From: Belliella buryatensis
Lineage (GTDB): Bacteria > Bacteroidota > Bacteroidia > Cytophagales > Cyclobacteriaceae
Direction of reading: 5' to 3'
DNA: 64,000 nt
NCBI RefSeq assembly: GCF_900188245.1
Contig: NZ_FZOK01000011.1
Span: forward strand, 1-64,000
This document shows positions 9,322 through 17,883 of the stretch, piece by piece. The position numbers and the translations under genes were made by a program. Below the pieces are notes generated by a model. It saw only the letters and a program-made list of their open reading frames with translations, had not been told where the DNA came from and did no database searches. Every line of letters begins with the position of its first letter. Position 1 is the stretch's first letter.

Positions 9322-10479
9322 ATGCCAAAGATTCTAATTATCGATGATGAAAAAGTCATCAGAGCGACATTAAAGGAAATTCTGGAATACGAAAAATACG
9401 AAATCTCAGAGGCACAGGATGGTGAAGAAGGTTTAAAGAAAATACAACAAGAAGATTTTGATTTAGTGCTTTGTGATATCAAAATGCCAAAAATGGACGG
9501 CATAGAAGTTTTGGACAAAGTAGCAGCTTTGGATAAGCAACCTCAATTTATCATGATCTCAGCGCATGGTTCTATAGAAACGGCAGTAGAAGCTACCAAA
9601 AAAGGTGCATTTGATTTTGTACCCAAGCCACCTGATCTGAACAGGCTTTTGTTAACTGTTCGCAATGCCTTGGATAAAAAGAATCTTGTGACGGAAACTA
9701 AGGTCCTAAAGAAAAAACTTTCCAAAAAATTGGATATGGTGGGTGAGTCAGCCACCATTCAACAAGTCAAAGAAACTATTGAAAAAGTAGCTCCAACAGA
9801 TGCTAGGGTTTTGATCACTGGGTCAAATGGTACTGGCAAAGAATTGGTAGCACACTGGCTCCATCAGAAAAGCAACAGATCATCAGCTCCATTTATAGCA
9901 GTCAACTGTGCTGCCATCCCAGCAGAATTGATAGAGTCAGAGCTATTTGGACACGAAAAAGGGGCTTTCACTTCTGCTGTGAAACAAAGACAAGGAAAAT
10001 TTGAGCAAGCTGATGGTGGAACTTTATTCTTGGATGAAATCGGAGACATGAGCCTTTCAGCACAAGCTAAAGTACTTCGAGCGCTTCAAGAACATAAAGT
10101 CACTAGGGTAGGTGGTGACAAGGACATCAAAGTAGATGTGAGGGTACTTGCTGCCACCAACAAGGACTTGAAAAAAGAAATTGAAGAAGGAAAATTCAGG
10201 GAAGATCTTTATCATAGACTGAGTGTCATATTAATTCAAGTACCTGCACTGAAAGACCGGAAAGAAGATATTCCGATGCTTGTAGATAAGTTTTTGGGTG
10301 ACATCTCAAGCGAATATGGTACTGCAAAAAAAGATATTGATAAAAAAGCCATTGCCAAGCTTCAAGAATTTCCTTGGACTGGTAATATTAGAGAATTAAG
10401 AAATGTAGTCGAACGCTTGGTGATACTTGGAGGACAAGTGATTAGTGAAGATGATGTAAAAAAATATGCTGACTATTAA
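9322..10479 (+). CDS. NtrC-family sigma-54 activator without DNA-binding domain
   Basis: The 385-residue protein has an N-terminal receiver domain (about 1-120) with phospho-acceptor Asp52 in LCDIKMPKMDG and a CheY-like KP pair at FVPKPP. An AAA+ domain (about 140-370) has Walker A GSNGTGKE near 167, a GAFTSA loop near 214 where sigma-54 contact loops usually read GAFTGA, Walker B TLFLDEIGD, and an R-finger region REDLYHRLSV. The protein ends at DVKKYADY with no Fis-type helix-turn-helix, which NtrC carries in its last about 80 residues. It therefore probably activates sigma-54 RNA polymerase from solution or through a partner. It lies directly after rnpB; no cognate kinase adjoins it. Confidence 0.88.
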   Translation: MPKILIIDDEKVIRATLKEILEYEKYEISEAQDGEEGLKKIQQEDFDLVLCDIKMPKMDGIEVLDKVAALDKQPQFIMISAHGSIETAVEATKKGAFDFVPKPPDLNRLLLTVRNALDKKNLVTETKVLKKKLSKKLDMVGESATIQQVKETIEKVAPTDARVLITGSNGTGKELVAHWLHQKSNRSSAPFIAVNCAAIPAELIESELFGHEKGAFTSAVKQRQGKFEQADGGTLFLDEIGDMSLSAQAKVLRALQEHKVTRVGGDKDIKVDVRVLAATNKDLKKEIEEGKFREDLYHRLSVILIQVPALKDRKEDIPMLVDKFLGDISSEYGTAKKDIDKKAIAKLQEFPWTGNIRELRNVVERLVILGGQVISEDDVKKYADY

Positions 10480-10490
10480 TGGTCAGCATA
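10465..10490. terminator. Bidirectional terminator between the NtrC-like gene and the small lipoprotein
   Basis: TATGCTGAC (10465-10473) and GTCAGCATA (10482-10490) form a 9-bp stem. On the minus strand the stem is followed by TTTTTTACATC, a good terminator for the lipoprotein gene. On the plus strand it is followed by TTCTTT. The stop codon of the NtrC-like gene (10477-10479) lies in the loop, so the two convergent genes share this site. Confidence 0.75.
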
Positions 10491-10494
10491 TTCT

Positions 10495-10614
10495 TTATCC
10501 CTTGATTTCTTTGGCGTCCATAGCTTTGGCGTATGCTGGACATGGTCTGCTAGAAGCACAAGAAGCTAAAGCCAAAAGTCCAACTGCTAATACTGCGATC
10601 ATTAACCTTTTCAT
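10495..10614 (-). CDS. Small 39-residue lipoprotein, function unknown
   Basis: On the minus strand the ATG at 10614 opens a 39-codon frame beginning MKRLMIAVLAVGLLALASC and ending YAKAMDAKEIKG. It has a positively charged N-terminus, a 13-residue hydrophobic core and the lipobox LASC, so signal peptidase II should cleave before Cys19. That leaves a mature lipopeptide of only about 21 residues with a second Cys. A terminator stem follows its stop directly, which supports real expression. Similar tiny lipoproteins are frequent and usually unannotated in Bacteroidota. The opposite-strand frame over the same DNA lacks such features. Confidence 0.7.
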   Translation of the reverse strand: MKRLMIAVLAVGLLALASCASSRPCPAYAKAMDAKEIKG

Positions 10615-10670
10615 AGATTTACTTTTTATAACTGTTTTCAAATATGTCTATTTCTCTGAGGAATACAAAA

Positions 10671-11666
10671 TTAATTCAGCATTAAGTTGCAACCTCTGAC
10701 CTCACTGTGGTCAAATCTTCCTAGAATTTCCAAATAACCATTTTCATCAAACTTGCCCAAGTCTTGAGTTTCTATAAAAGCGCAGGAATGAAAATTTGCC
10801 AAATCAATCACATTGATGCCGCCCTGTGATTTTGGAGACAAGGTATATGGATCATTCACATCTCTGATCATGACTTTCATGGTAGGTGGCAAGATGTACT
10901 TACCAAAGCCCCTGGAATAAGCTTGCGACATCAGTTCGGTCATTCCATACTCTGAATGGATCACATCCACTTGAAATGCAGGTTTAAGAATCGCATGCAC
11001 TTCCTCTCTGATCATTTCCTTCCTTCTACCCTTCATACCACCGGTTTCCATAATAATAAGATTATCCATTTTCGGAAATTCCAACCCACCTTCTGCCAAA
11101 TCCAATAAGGCAAAAGTGACACCTAAAAGTAAAACATTCCTGTTACTCTCTTTTAATAAGTATAACTTTTGAAGTAAATCTTCATGATTGTAAAGATAAC
11201 TATCCGAGTGTTCAGACCCCGATTTTCCTATAAAATATTGCGCCATACTCACCAGTGAACTCCCAGGGCGTTCCAAGTAAGCTGGCAATAGTGCCAATAC
11301 ATGAAAGTTGTTTATACTGCCATATTCTAATTCAAAAAGATTTAAAGCGTGTTGCAGATAAAAATCCTCCGACCAAATATAATGTCTGCTCGTAATCGCT
11401 CCAGTCGTACCACTAGAGGAATAAAACTTATTATATTGATCAGGATTTCCGCTGATTACTTGATGATCCTTGAAAAATCTGATCGGTAAAAAAGGAATTG
11501 ATTCTACGGATTGAATCTTCAAAGGATCGACCTTCCTCAGTGCGAGGTATTTGCTATATATTTGATTATATTGAGCCTGATAATGAAAAAGTTCTAGGGC
11601 TTTTTGATCAAAATCATCGAGTCGGAGATTTATGATATCTTCTGAAAAACTTTTGAAATAATTCAT
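10671..11666 (-). CDS. LuxE/PaaK-like acyl-activating protein
   Basis: The 331-residue protein resembles the LuxE acyl-protein synthetase domain of the ANL adenylating superfamily. It shows the phosphate loop SSSGTTG (about 95-101), METGGMKGRRKEM (about 207-219), a HSEYGMTELMSQAYS segment equivalent to the ANL YGxTE motif (about 238-252) and a final LGRFDHSEVRGCNL. The C-terminal subdomain of full-length CoA ligases is absent, as in LuxE. Relatives activate or transfer acyl groups; the substrate is unknown. I prefer the ATG at 11666 (MNYFKSF) because the frame upstream to 11726 adds 20 unconserved-looking residues. It is divergent from the lipoprotein gene at 11739. Confidence 0.72.
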   Translation of the reverse strand: MNYFKSFSEDIINLRLDDFDQKALELFHYQAQYNQIYSKYLALRKVDPLKIQSVESIPFLPIRFFKDHQVISGNPDQYNKFYSSSGTTGAITSRHYIWSEDFYLQHALNLFELEYGSINNFHVLALLPAYLERPGSSLVSMAQYFIGKSGSEHSDSYLYNHEDLLQKLYLLKESNRNVLLLGVTFALLDLAEGGLEFPKMDNLIIMETGGMKGRRKEMIREEVHAILKPAFQVDVIHSEYGMTELMSQAYSRGFGKYILPPTMKVMIRDVNDPYTLSPKSQGGINVIDLANFHSCAFIETQDLGKFDENGYLEILGRFDHSEVRGCNLMLN

Positions 11667-11738
11667 CGTTTTATAATTTGTCATTTCAAAATTAAGCAAT
11701 TTTACAAGAGTAGAATCCCTAATCAATAAATCCTAGGC

Positions 11739-12413
11739 ATGGACAGCATCAAACACCTGATTTACACCTTACTTTTTACAGTCATGACGGTGGCATGTAT
11801 CACTCCACCGGACAACTTTCCATCTGTTCCAGAAATAGTCTTTGAAAAATTAGAATTTGTCAATACTTCAGGTGCAGATTCATTGATGGTGACCATTGGA
11901 TTCAGAGATGCAGAAGGTGATATTGGACTCAATCCGACCGATATCAATCCTCCCTTCAACGCCATTAATTTTATCAGAGACGCGGGAGGAAGTGTGATCA
12001 CTTACAGCCAAAGACCTCCTGGAGCACCTAATTTTAACCCTTTGGACTGGGCAATCAACCCAACTATCAACAATCAAGTATTTAGAGATACTGTCTGGGT
12101 AGAACAAAACCCTGATCACAATAATATTTTTGTCAAATTCTTTATCAAACGAAATGGTGTATTCCAAGAATTCAGATGGGAAGACCCTCCATTTTTCACA
12201 ACTTTCAATGGTCGTTTTCCGAGAATTCTCCCAGACAATAGAACACAAGCTGTAGAAGGAAGTATCCGCTACAATATGCTTTCCTTTGGTTGGGAGTCAA
12301 TTTTCCGAAATGACACCTTGAGAATTGATGTGCAAATTCAGGACAGACAGTTGAATAAAAGCAATGTGGTCTCAAGTCCTGAATTGACATTAAACCAAAT
12401 TACTAGAAGGTAG
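11739..12413 (+). CDS. Hypothetical lipoprotein
   Basis: The 224-residue product has a lipoprotein signal peptide with lipobox TVAC and Cys20. The mature part is beta-rich and acidic, with a GFRDAEGDIGLNP motif near residue 50 like the short DxEGDIG turn seen in many Bacteroidota lipoproteins of unknown function. No catalytic signature is visible. It lies between a divergent LuxE-like gene and an outer-membrane barrel gene 159 bp downstream on the same strand. I do not recognise a function. Confidence 0.7.
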   Translation: MDSIKHLIYTLLFTVMTVACITPPDNFPSVPEIVFEKLEFVNTSGADSLMVTIGFRDAEGDIGLNPTDINPPFNAINFIRDAGGSVITYSQRPPGAPNFNPLDWAINPTINNQVFRDTVWVEQNPDHNNIFVKFFIKRNGVFQEFRWEDPPFFTTFNGRFPRILPDNRTQAVEGSIRYNMLSFGWESIFRNDTLRIDVQIQDRQLNKSNVVSSPELTLNQITRR

Positions 12414-12572
12414 GAGACTTTCATATTTCACCAAAGTTTGGCATTTCTAACCAATCTTCCTTTTTTATAAAGTCTTGGCAAGGAATGTGTTAAAATATTA
12501 TTATAGATTGTTATTATCTTACTATATATGATACTTTCATTCTTTAAAAATCTAAACCAAACTCCTACTAAC

Positions 12573-13133
12573 ATGAAAAAAACAATTTATTTATCTCTGC
12601 TGATATCTATGATCAGCTTCTCAGGTGCTATGGCACAGGGATTAAATTTCGGTATCAAAGGTGGTGCTAATTTCTCGAATTTTGCGGGTAGCACCGATAA
12701 CTTCAATCAAGAAAGTATTACTTCCTATCATGCGGGTATTTTTGCTGAGCTTGGATTAGGAGCTAACTTCTCCATTCAACCTGAATTGCTTTATTCCACA
12801 GTGGGTTCTAATTTGACTTTTGCAGGAGCTCAAGAAGATTTCAAGAATGAATTGGGCTACTTATCACTTCCAGTATTGATGAGAATTTATTTGATTCCAA
12901 ATAGACTCAGTTTGGATTTAGGGCCACAAGTTTCCTTTTTGATGAGCGAATCTCAAAATGTGGATGTCTCTGATTCCAACACCTTTGACTTTTCTTTAGC
13001 TGGTGGCGCTACGCTTCATGTATTGGGGCCACTTTTTGTACAAGGTAGATATAACCTAGGGCTCACAGATGTGAAACCTGACGCCCAAATCACCAACAGA
13101 GTAGTACAACTATCTGTTGGTCTCAGATTCTAA
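12573..13133 (+). CDS. Outer-membrane beta-barrel protein (PorT/OmpW-like size class)
   Basis: The 186-residue protein has a Sec signal peptide (MKKTIYLSLL to AMAQ, about 1-22). Alternating hydrophobic strands follow, typical of the small OMP_b-brl_2 barrels of Bacteroidota: LNFGIKGGANFSNF at the start, LSLPVLMRIYL in the middle and QLSVGLRF at the C-terminus with a terminal Phe. The frame is open upstream to 12528, but the ATG at 12573 places the signal peptide correctly. The fold suggests an eight-stranded barrel in the outer membrane. A hairpin terminator follows at 13159. The specific role is unknown. Confidence 0.82.
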   Translation: MKKTIYLSLLISMISFSGAMAQGLNFGIKGGANFSNFAGSTDNFNQESITSYHAGIFAELGLGANFSIQPELLYSTVGSNLTFAGAQEDFKNELGYLSLPVLMRIYLIPNRLSLDLGPQVSFLMSESQNVDVSDSNTFDFSLAGGATLHVLGPLFVQGRYNLGLTDVKPDAQITNRVVQLSVGLRF

Positions 13134-13158
13134 CTTCAATTGATTTCAGCAAGGCAGG

Positions 13159-13176
13159 AAGTCCCTCAGGGGACTT
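13159..13176 (+). terminator. Terminator after the outer-membrane barrel gene
   Basis: AAGTCCC and GGGACTT form a 7-bp stem with a TCAG loop, followed by TCTTCATTT. It lies 26 bp after the stop codon. Confidence 0.65.
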
Positions 13177-13359
13177 TCTTCATTTGTAGAAATTCGAAAT
13201 CAACGAAATCATTTCGAGGACAAATGAGTTATATAAGTGTATCTTGTTTTTAATCTAACTGATTTATATTTTATGAAATGCTCACCAAAAACAAGTTTTC
13301 ATTCGATTAATAATTATTTTGAGCATTCCATCTGAACCCTAAAAACAAACCATAAACAG

Positions 13360-15000
13360 ATGAAAGCATCAGATCTTTTTGTCAAAGCATTGGAAAACGA
13401 AGGCGTAGAATACATCTTTGCCGTGCCAGGTGAGGAAAACTTAGACCTACTCCATTCCCTGAAAAATTCCAAAATCAAACTTATTCTTAATAGACACGAA
13501 CAAGGTGCTGGCTTCATGGCTGCTACTTATGGTCGACTGACTGGCAAACCCGGTGTCTGTATGGCTACATTGGGGCCAGGAGCGACTAACTTGGTCACTC
13601 CTGCAGCTTATGCTCAGCTAGGAGGCATGCCCATGATGATGATCACAGGTCAGAAACCTATCAAGAAAAGCAAGCAGGCACGGTTTCAAATCATTGATGT
13701 GGTGGACATGATGCGTCCCATTACCAAATACACCAAACAAATCGTCAATAGCAATAACATTGCTTCTCAAATCCGAGAGGCATTTAGAATCGCACAAGAA
13801 GAAAAACCCGGAGCTGTACATTTGGAGTTCCCAGAAGATATCGCGCAGGAGGATTGTGAGGATACGGTCTTCCAAGTGACAGGACATATCATCCCCAAGC
13901 CAGATGAGCAAGCTATTACTGATGCTGTCAAAATGATAGAAGCTGCAAAAATGCCTCTGTTATTGATCGGAGCTGGAGCAAATAGAAAAATCACTTGCGA
14001 GGCTTTGAAAGCATTTGTAGATCAAACAGGGATCTATTTTTTTACTACGCAAATGGGCAAAGGGGTCATCGATGAAAGACATGCTCAATACCTTGGGACG
14101 GCAGCTTTATCTAGCAATGACTTTCTTCACGCTGCCATCGAAGAGGCTGATTTGATCATCAATGTAGGTCATGATGTGATTGAAAAACCACCCTTCTTCA
14201 TGAAGCAAGGCGGTAAAAAAGTAATTCATGTCAATTTTGATCCTGCTGAAATTGATCCAGTTTATTTCCCCCAACTCAATGTGGTAGGAGACATTACTAA
14301 TGCTGTCAAAAAGCTAACAACAGAAATATCCCATCAGAAACACTGGGATTTTGAATTCTTTGAAAAAGTAAAAAAAGAAGTCGGAGAGCATCTGAGTAAG
14401 TATTTCGAGGATATGCGATTCCCGATGCTTCCACAGCGATTGGTCAACCTGCTGAGAAAAAAGCTTGACTCCAAAGATGTCATCACGCTAGATAATGGGA
14501 TCTATAAACTTTGGTTTGCAAGAAACTACACCTGTCATCAACCCAATACACTTCTGCTAGACAATGCGCTAGCAAGCATGGGCGCGGGGCTTCCATCTGC
14601 TATGGCAGTCAATATGCTGTATCCTGATAGAAAAGTAGTCTCAGTCTGTGGAGATGGAGGATTTATGATGAATTCCCAGGAAATCGAAACAGCAGTCCGT
14701 CTCAAACTCAATCTCACCGTGATCATTCTCAATGATGAAGCTTATGGCATGATCAAGTGGAAGCAAGAGGATATGGGCTTTGATGATTTTGGCTTAGGTT
14801 ATAAAAATCCCGATTTTGTCAAATATGCAGAGAGCTATGGAGCAAATGGCTACAGACCAGCTAACGACCAAGACTTTCAAAAGATCTTGGCTCATTGCTT
14901 AGCGTCAGAAGGAGTTCACTTGATCGACCTGCCAGTGGACTATTCCCTCAACCACCCTATATTAAATGTTATGTTGAAAGAAAAAGCACAAAAACTATGA
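13360..15000 (+). CDS. Acetolactate synthase-like ThDP enzyme, large subunit
   Basis: The 546-residue protein has the three domains of the ThDP-dependent acetohydroxyacid synthase family. The N-terminal part has the catalytic Glu in NRHEQGAGFMA (about residue 48) and LGPGATNL. A central FAD/NAD-like domain follows, and the C-terminal part has the ThDP motif GDGGFMMNSQEIETA ending in LND (about 430-460). It most resembles the catabolic AlsS-like group (condensation of two pyruvates to acetolactate) rather than biosynthetic IlvB; no regulatory subunit gene adjoins it. The stop overlaps the aldehyde dehydrogenase start (ATGA), so the two are translationally coupled. The coupling leaves open another 2-oxoacid substrate. 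Confidence 0.82.
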   Translation: MKASDLFVKALENEGVEYIFAVPGEENLDLLHSLKNSKIKLILNRHEQGAGFMAATYGRLTGKPGVCMATLGPGATNLVTPAAYAQLGGMPMMMITGQKPIKKSKQARFQIIDVVDMMRPITKYTKQIVNSNNIASQIREAFRIAQEEKPGAVHLEFPEDIAQEDCEDTVFQVTGHIIPKPDEQAITDAVKMIEAAKMPLLLIGAGANRKITCEALKAFVDQTGIYFFTTQMGKGVIDERHAQYLGTAALSSNDFLHAAIEEADLIINVGHDVIEKPPFFMKQGGKKVIHVNFDPAEIDPVYFPQLNVVGDITNAVKKLTTEISHQKHWDFEFFEKVKKEVGEHLSKYFEDMRFPMLPQRLVNLLRKKLDSKDVITLDNGIYKLWFARNYTCHQPNTLLLDNALASMGAGLPSAMAVNMLYPDRKVVSVCGDGGFMMNSQEIETAVRLKLNLTVIILNDEAYGMIKWKQEDMGFDDFGLGYKNPDFVKYAESYGANGYRPANDQDFQKILAHCLASEGVHLIDLPVDYSLNHPILNVMLKEKAQKL

Positions 15001-16394
15001 GTAATCAGAAACTGAAAATATTCAATCCATATAACCAAAGTCTGATCAGAGAAATCCCCATAGTGGGAAATGAAGCTGTAGAATCAGCCTTAGAAATTGC
15101 ATCTACACTTTTCTTAGATAGGACGAAATGGATTCCTTCTTATAAGAAAATTGAGATTCTGGAAAAGGTTCAGGAGATCATGAAATCTAAAATTGAAGCA
15201 CTTACAAAAACTGCTGCTGAGGAAGGTGGTAAGCCTTATCAAGACTCAAAAGTGGAAGTCCTTCGCGCCATCAATGGTGTAAAAATAGCTGCGGAAGAAA
15301 TTGGTAAACTCAATGGTGAGCAAATCCCTATGGGACTTACCCAAGCTTCTGTCAATAGAATCGCTTTCACGACAAGAGAACCCATCGGTGTAGTGGCGTC
15401 CATTTCGGCATTCAACCACCCGCTTAATTTGATCATCCATCAGACAATCACTGCCTTCGCTGCAGGCTGTCCGGTCATCGTCAAGCCAGCCTCTACCACG
15501 CCACTTTCTTGCTTAGCTTTTATAGATATCTTGCAAGAAGCAGGAGTTCCTGAGGGCTGGGTGCAATGTTTGATCATTGACAATGAAGCTGCGGAAACTT
15601 TGGTGACAGACAAAAGGGTCAATTATCTTTCTTTCATCGGCTCGGCCAAGATTGGTTGGTACCTCAAATCAAAGCTGGCTCCAGGAACTCGCTGCGCACT
15701 AGAGCATGGCGGTGCTGCGCCTGTGATCGTCGAACCTGATGCAAATATGAATGAAATGATCCCCGCATTGGCCAAGGGTGGATTTTATCATGCAGGTCAA
15801 GTTTGTGTGTCCGTGCAGAAAGTATTTGTTCACGAATCTATCGCAAGAGATGTAGCAGAAAAAATCGCCGAAGCTGGCTCTAAGATGCTAGTAGGTGACC
15901 CTCTAGATGAAAAAACTGAAGTTGGGCCATTGATTCTACCCAAGGAAGTCGATCGTGTAGAAGAATGGGTCAAAGAGGCTAAAGCCAAAGGAGGAGAAAT
16001 CCTAAGCGGCGGCAAGCGAATCTCTGATACCTGCTATGCTCCTACAGTAATATTCAACCCTCCACAAGATGTAAATGTATCTAAAGAAGAGATTTTTGGA
16101 CCAGTGGTCTGTATCTATAGTTATACTGACCGATTAGAAGCTATTGAGCAAGCCAATGCATTGGATTATCACTTCCAAGCTGCTGTTTTCACCCAAGATA
16201 TTGACATTGCTTTAGACACAGTTCAGCGACTCAACGCCACTGCCGTGATGGTCAACGACCATACTGCCTTCCGTGTTGACTGGATGCCATTTGGAGGAAG
16301 AGATGCTTCGGGAGAAGGTCTGGGAGGTATACCTTACTCCATGCATGAAATGACAAGAGAAAAACTAATGGTCATCAAAAGTAAATTACTATGA
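14997..16394 (+). CDS. NAD(P)-dependent aldehyde dehydrogenase
   Basis: The 465-residue protein has the full aldehyde dehydrogenase fold. Visible are the nucleotide-binding region with SFIGSAKIGWYLKS (about 208-222), catalytic Glu in ALEHGGAAPVIV (about 235) and catalytic Cys in HAGQVCVSVQKVF (about 267). The cofactor motif EEIFGPVVC is near 365 and PFGGRDASGEGLG near the end. It oxidises an aldehyde to an acid or acyl-CoA; the substrate is not deducible. Although the frame is open from 14895, the ATG at 14997 forms an ATGA overlap with the ThDP-enzyme stop, and the protein family starts there. Its own stop overlaps the GNAT gene in the same way. Confidence 0.9.
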   Translation: MSNQKLKIFNPYNQSLIREIPIVGNEAVESALEIASTLFLDRTKWIPSYKKIEILEKVQEIMKSKIEALTKTAAEEGGKPYQDSKVEVLRAINGVKIAAEEIGKLNGEQIPMGLTQASVNRIAFTTREPIGVVASISAFNHPLNLIIHQTITAFAAGCPVIVKPASTTPLSCLAFIDILQEAGVPEGWVQCLIIDNEAAETLVTDKRVNYLSFIGSAKIGWYLKSKLAPGTRCALEHGGAAPVIVEPDANMNEMIPALAKGGFYHAGQVCVSVQKVFVHESIARDVAEKIAEAGSKMLVGDPLDEKTEVGPLILPKEVDRVEEWVKEAKAKGGEILSGGKRISDTCYAPTVIFNPPQDVNVSKEEIFGPVVCIYSYTDRLEAIEQANALDYHFQAAVFTQDIDIALDTVQRLNATAVMVNDHTAFRVDWMPFGGRDASGEGLGGIPYSMHEMTREKLMVIKSKLL

Positions 16395-16675
16395 TAACAG
16401 TAAAACATCAGAAATCGGAAAGTAAAGGTCAATTTGTATTGGAAGATGACGACAAGCAGATAGGTATAATGACTTATTCAGTAGCTGGAGCAGACAAGAT
16501 CATCATAGACCACACAGAAGTAGACCCAGCTTATAAGGGTGAAGGTTTGGGGGAAAAGCTTGTCATGGCAGGAGTGGATTTTGCTCGAGAACAGAATATC
16601 AAAATTCTACCACTTTGCCCCTATGCAAAAAGTATTTTTGCAAAAAAGGAGGATATTCAGGATGTAAGATTATAA
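16391..16675 (+). CDS. Small GNAT-family acetyltransferase, YjdJ-like
   Basis: The 94-residue protein matches the compact Yjdj-type GNAT domain. The acetyl-CoA binding segment reads HTEVDPAYKGEGLGEKLV (about 41-58), followed by ILPLCPYAKSIFAK near the C-terminus, where the family has a conserved CPY-x-K. The acceptor is unknown. Its ATG overlaps the aldehyde dehydrogenase stop by an ATGA, making it the third gene of a tightly coupled operon. The function within that operon is not evident from sequence. Confidence 0.85.
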   Translation: MITVKHQKSESKGQFVLEDDDKQIGIMTYSVAGADKIIIDHTEVDPAYKGEGLGEKLVMAGVDFAREQNIKILPLCPYAKSIFAKKEDIQDVRL

Positions 16676-16715
16676 CTTGTCAAAATGAAGATCATCCAAA
16701 AGTACTGAGGACTGC

Positions 16716-17873
16716 ATGAAGCATATTTTACCCACTATTGTCATTGCACAGTTTCTCTGTACATCATTATGGTTTGCCGGCAATGCTGTACTTCCTGAGC
16801 TGGCAGCAGCCATGCAGTTGCCAAGTTCTTACTTGGGACACCTGACCAGTGCAGTACAGATAGGGTTTATTGGAGGCACGCTGATCTTTGCTATTCTTAC
16901 GATTGCAGATAAGTTTTCGCCATCCAAAGTGTTTCTGATCTCTGCTTTGATCGCAGCAGCATTCAATTGGATGATGGTCTTCCCTAATGTTGAAGCGTGG
17001 CAGTTGTTACTTTATCGATTTGGTGCTGGCTTCTTCCTTGCGGGGATCTATCCTGTGGGTATGAAGATAGCTGCTGACTATTTTGAAAAAGGTCTAGGTC
17101 AGTCCTTAGGCTTTTTGGTTGGTGCCCTTGTATTAGGAACAGCCTTTCCGCATTTGGTTAGAAGTCTTACGGATTCTTTCCCTTGGGAATTTGCCATTTA
17201 TTCCACTAGCATTTTAGCTATATTTGGGGGTTTGCTAATTTACTTCCTTGTTCCAGATGGCCCATTTAGAAAACCGGGGGCAACATTCAATCCATCTGCC
17301 TTTATCAAAGTTTTTGAAATCAAAAACTTCCGAAATGCTGCCTTTGGCTATTTTGGACATATGTGGGAGCTTTATGCATTCTGGGCATTTATACCCGTGA
17401 TATTAGCTTATTTAGCCGGAAATCAAAATTTAAATATTCCCTTTTGGTCATTTTTGATCATTGCAGTTGGTGGAATCTCCTGTGCTTTGGGAGGGATGAT
17501 TTCAAAAGTGATTCCTCCAAAAAAAATCGCCTTTTCAGCATTGGCGCTATCGGGTATTTGTTGCCTATTATCCCCTTTCATATTAAGCATTCCCAACCTG
17601 TACTTTACACTATTCTTTTTATTAATCTGGGGATTAGCAGTGACCGCCGACTCACCCATGTTTTCAACTTTAGTGGCTCAAAATGCTCCATCAGCATCCA
17701 AAGGAACTTCACTGACTATTGTTAATAGTATTGGGTTTGGAATTACAATCCTAAGCATTCAACTCTTGAATTTTCTGGCTCAATCTATCCCCACGCAATA
17801 TCTTTTTCTTATTTTAGCGTTAGGACCTTTGCTAGGATTGATTGCCACTGCGAAGATCAAGACCCAACACTAA
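16716..17873 (+). CDS. MFS transporter
   Basis: The 385-residue protein shows about 12 hydrophobic membrane segments in two six-helix halves, with the sequence LYRFGAGFFLAGIYPVGMKIAADYF in the fourth to fifth segments resembling the MFS motif region. It starts 40 bp after the GNAT gene on the same strand and probably belongs to the same transcript. The substrate cannot be told. The position after the ThDP enzyme and aldehyde dehydrogenase suggests import or export of a related organic acid, which is inference only. Confidence 0.85.
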   Translation: MKHILPTIVIAQFLCTSLWFAGNAVLPELAAAMQLPSSYLGHLTSAVQIGFIGGTLIFAILTIADKFSPSKVFLISALIAAAFNWMMVFPNVEAWQLLLYRFGAGFFLAGIYPVGMKIAADYFEKGLGQSLGFLVGALVLGTAFPHLVRSLTDSFPWEFAIYSTSILAIFGGLLIYFLVPDGPFRKPGATFNPSAFIKVFEIKNFRNAAFGYFGHMWELYAFWAFIPVILAYLAGNQNLNIPFWSFLIIAVGGISCALGGMISKVIPPKKIAFSALALSGICCLLSPFILSIPNLYFTLFFLLIWGLAVTADSPMFSTLVAQNAPSASKGTSLTIVNSIGFGITILSIQLLNFLAQSIPTQYLFLILALGPLLGLIATAKIKTQH

Positions 17874-17883
17874 ACTCAACAGC

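Noticed and set aside
10466-10699. Plus-strand frame after the NtrC-like gene, 77 codons
   Set aside because: It overlaps the 39-residue lipoprotein on the other strand and its peptide is not protein-like; the lipoprotein with lipobox and terminator is the better call.
14895-14996. Longer N-terminus for the aldehyde dehydrogenase
   Set aside because: The extra 34 codons lie inside the ThDP-enzyme gene and read as an out-of-frame shadow; the ATGA overlap start at 14997 fits the family.
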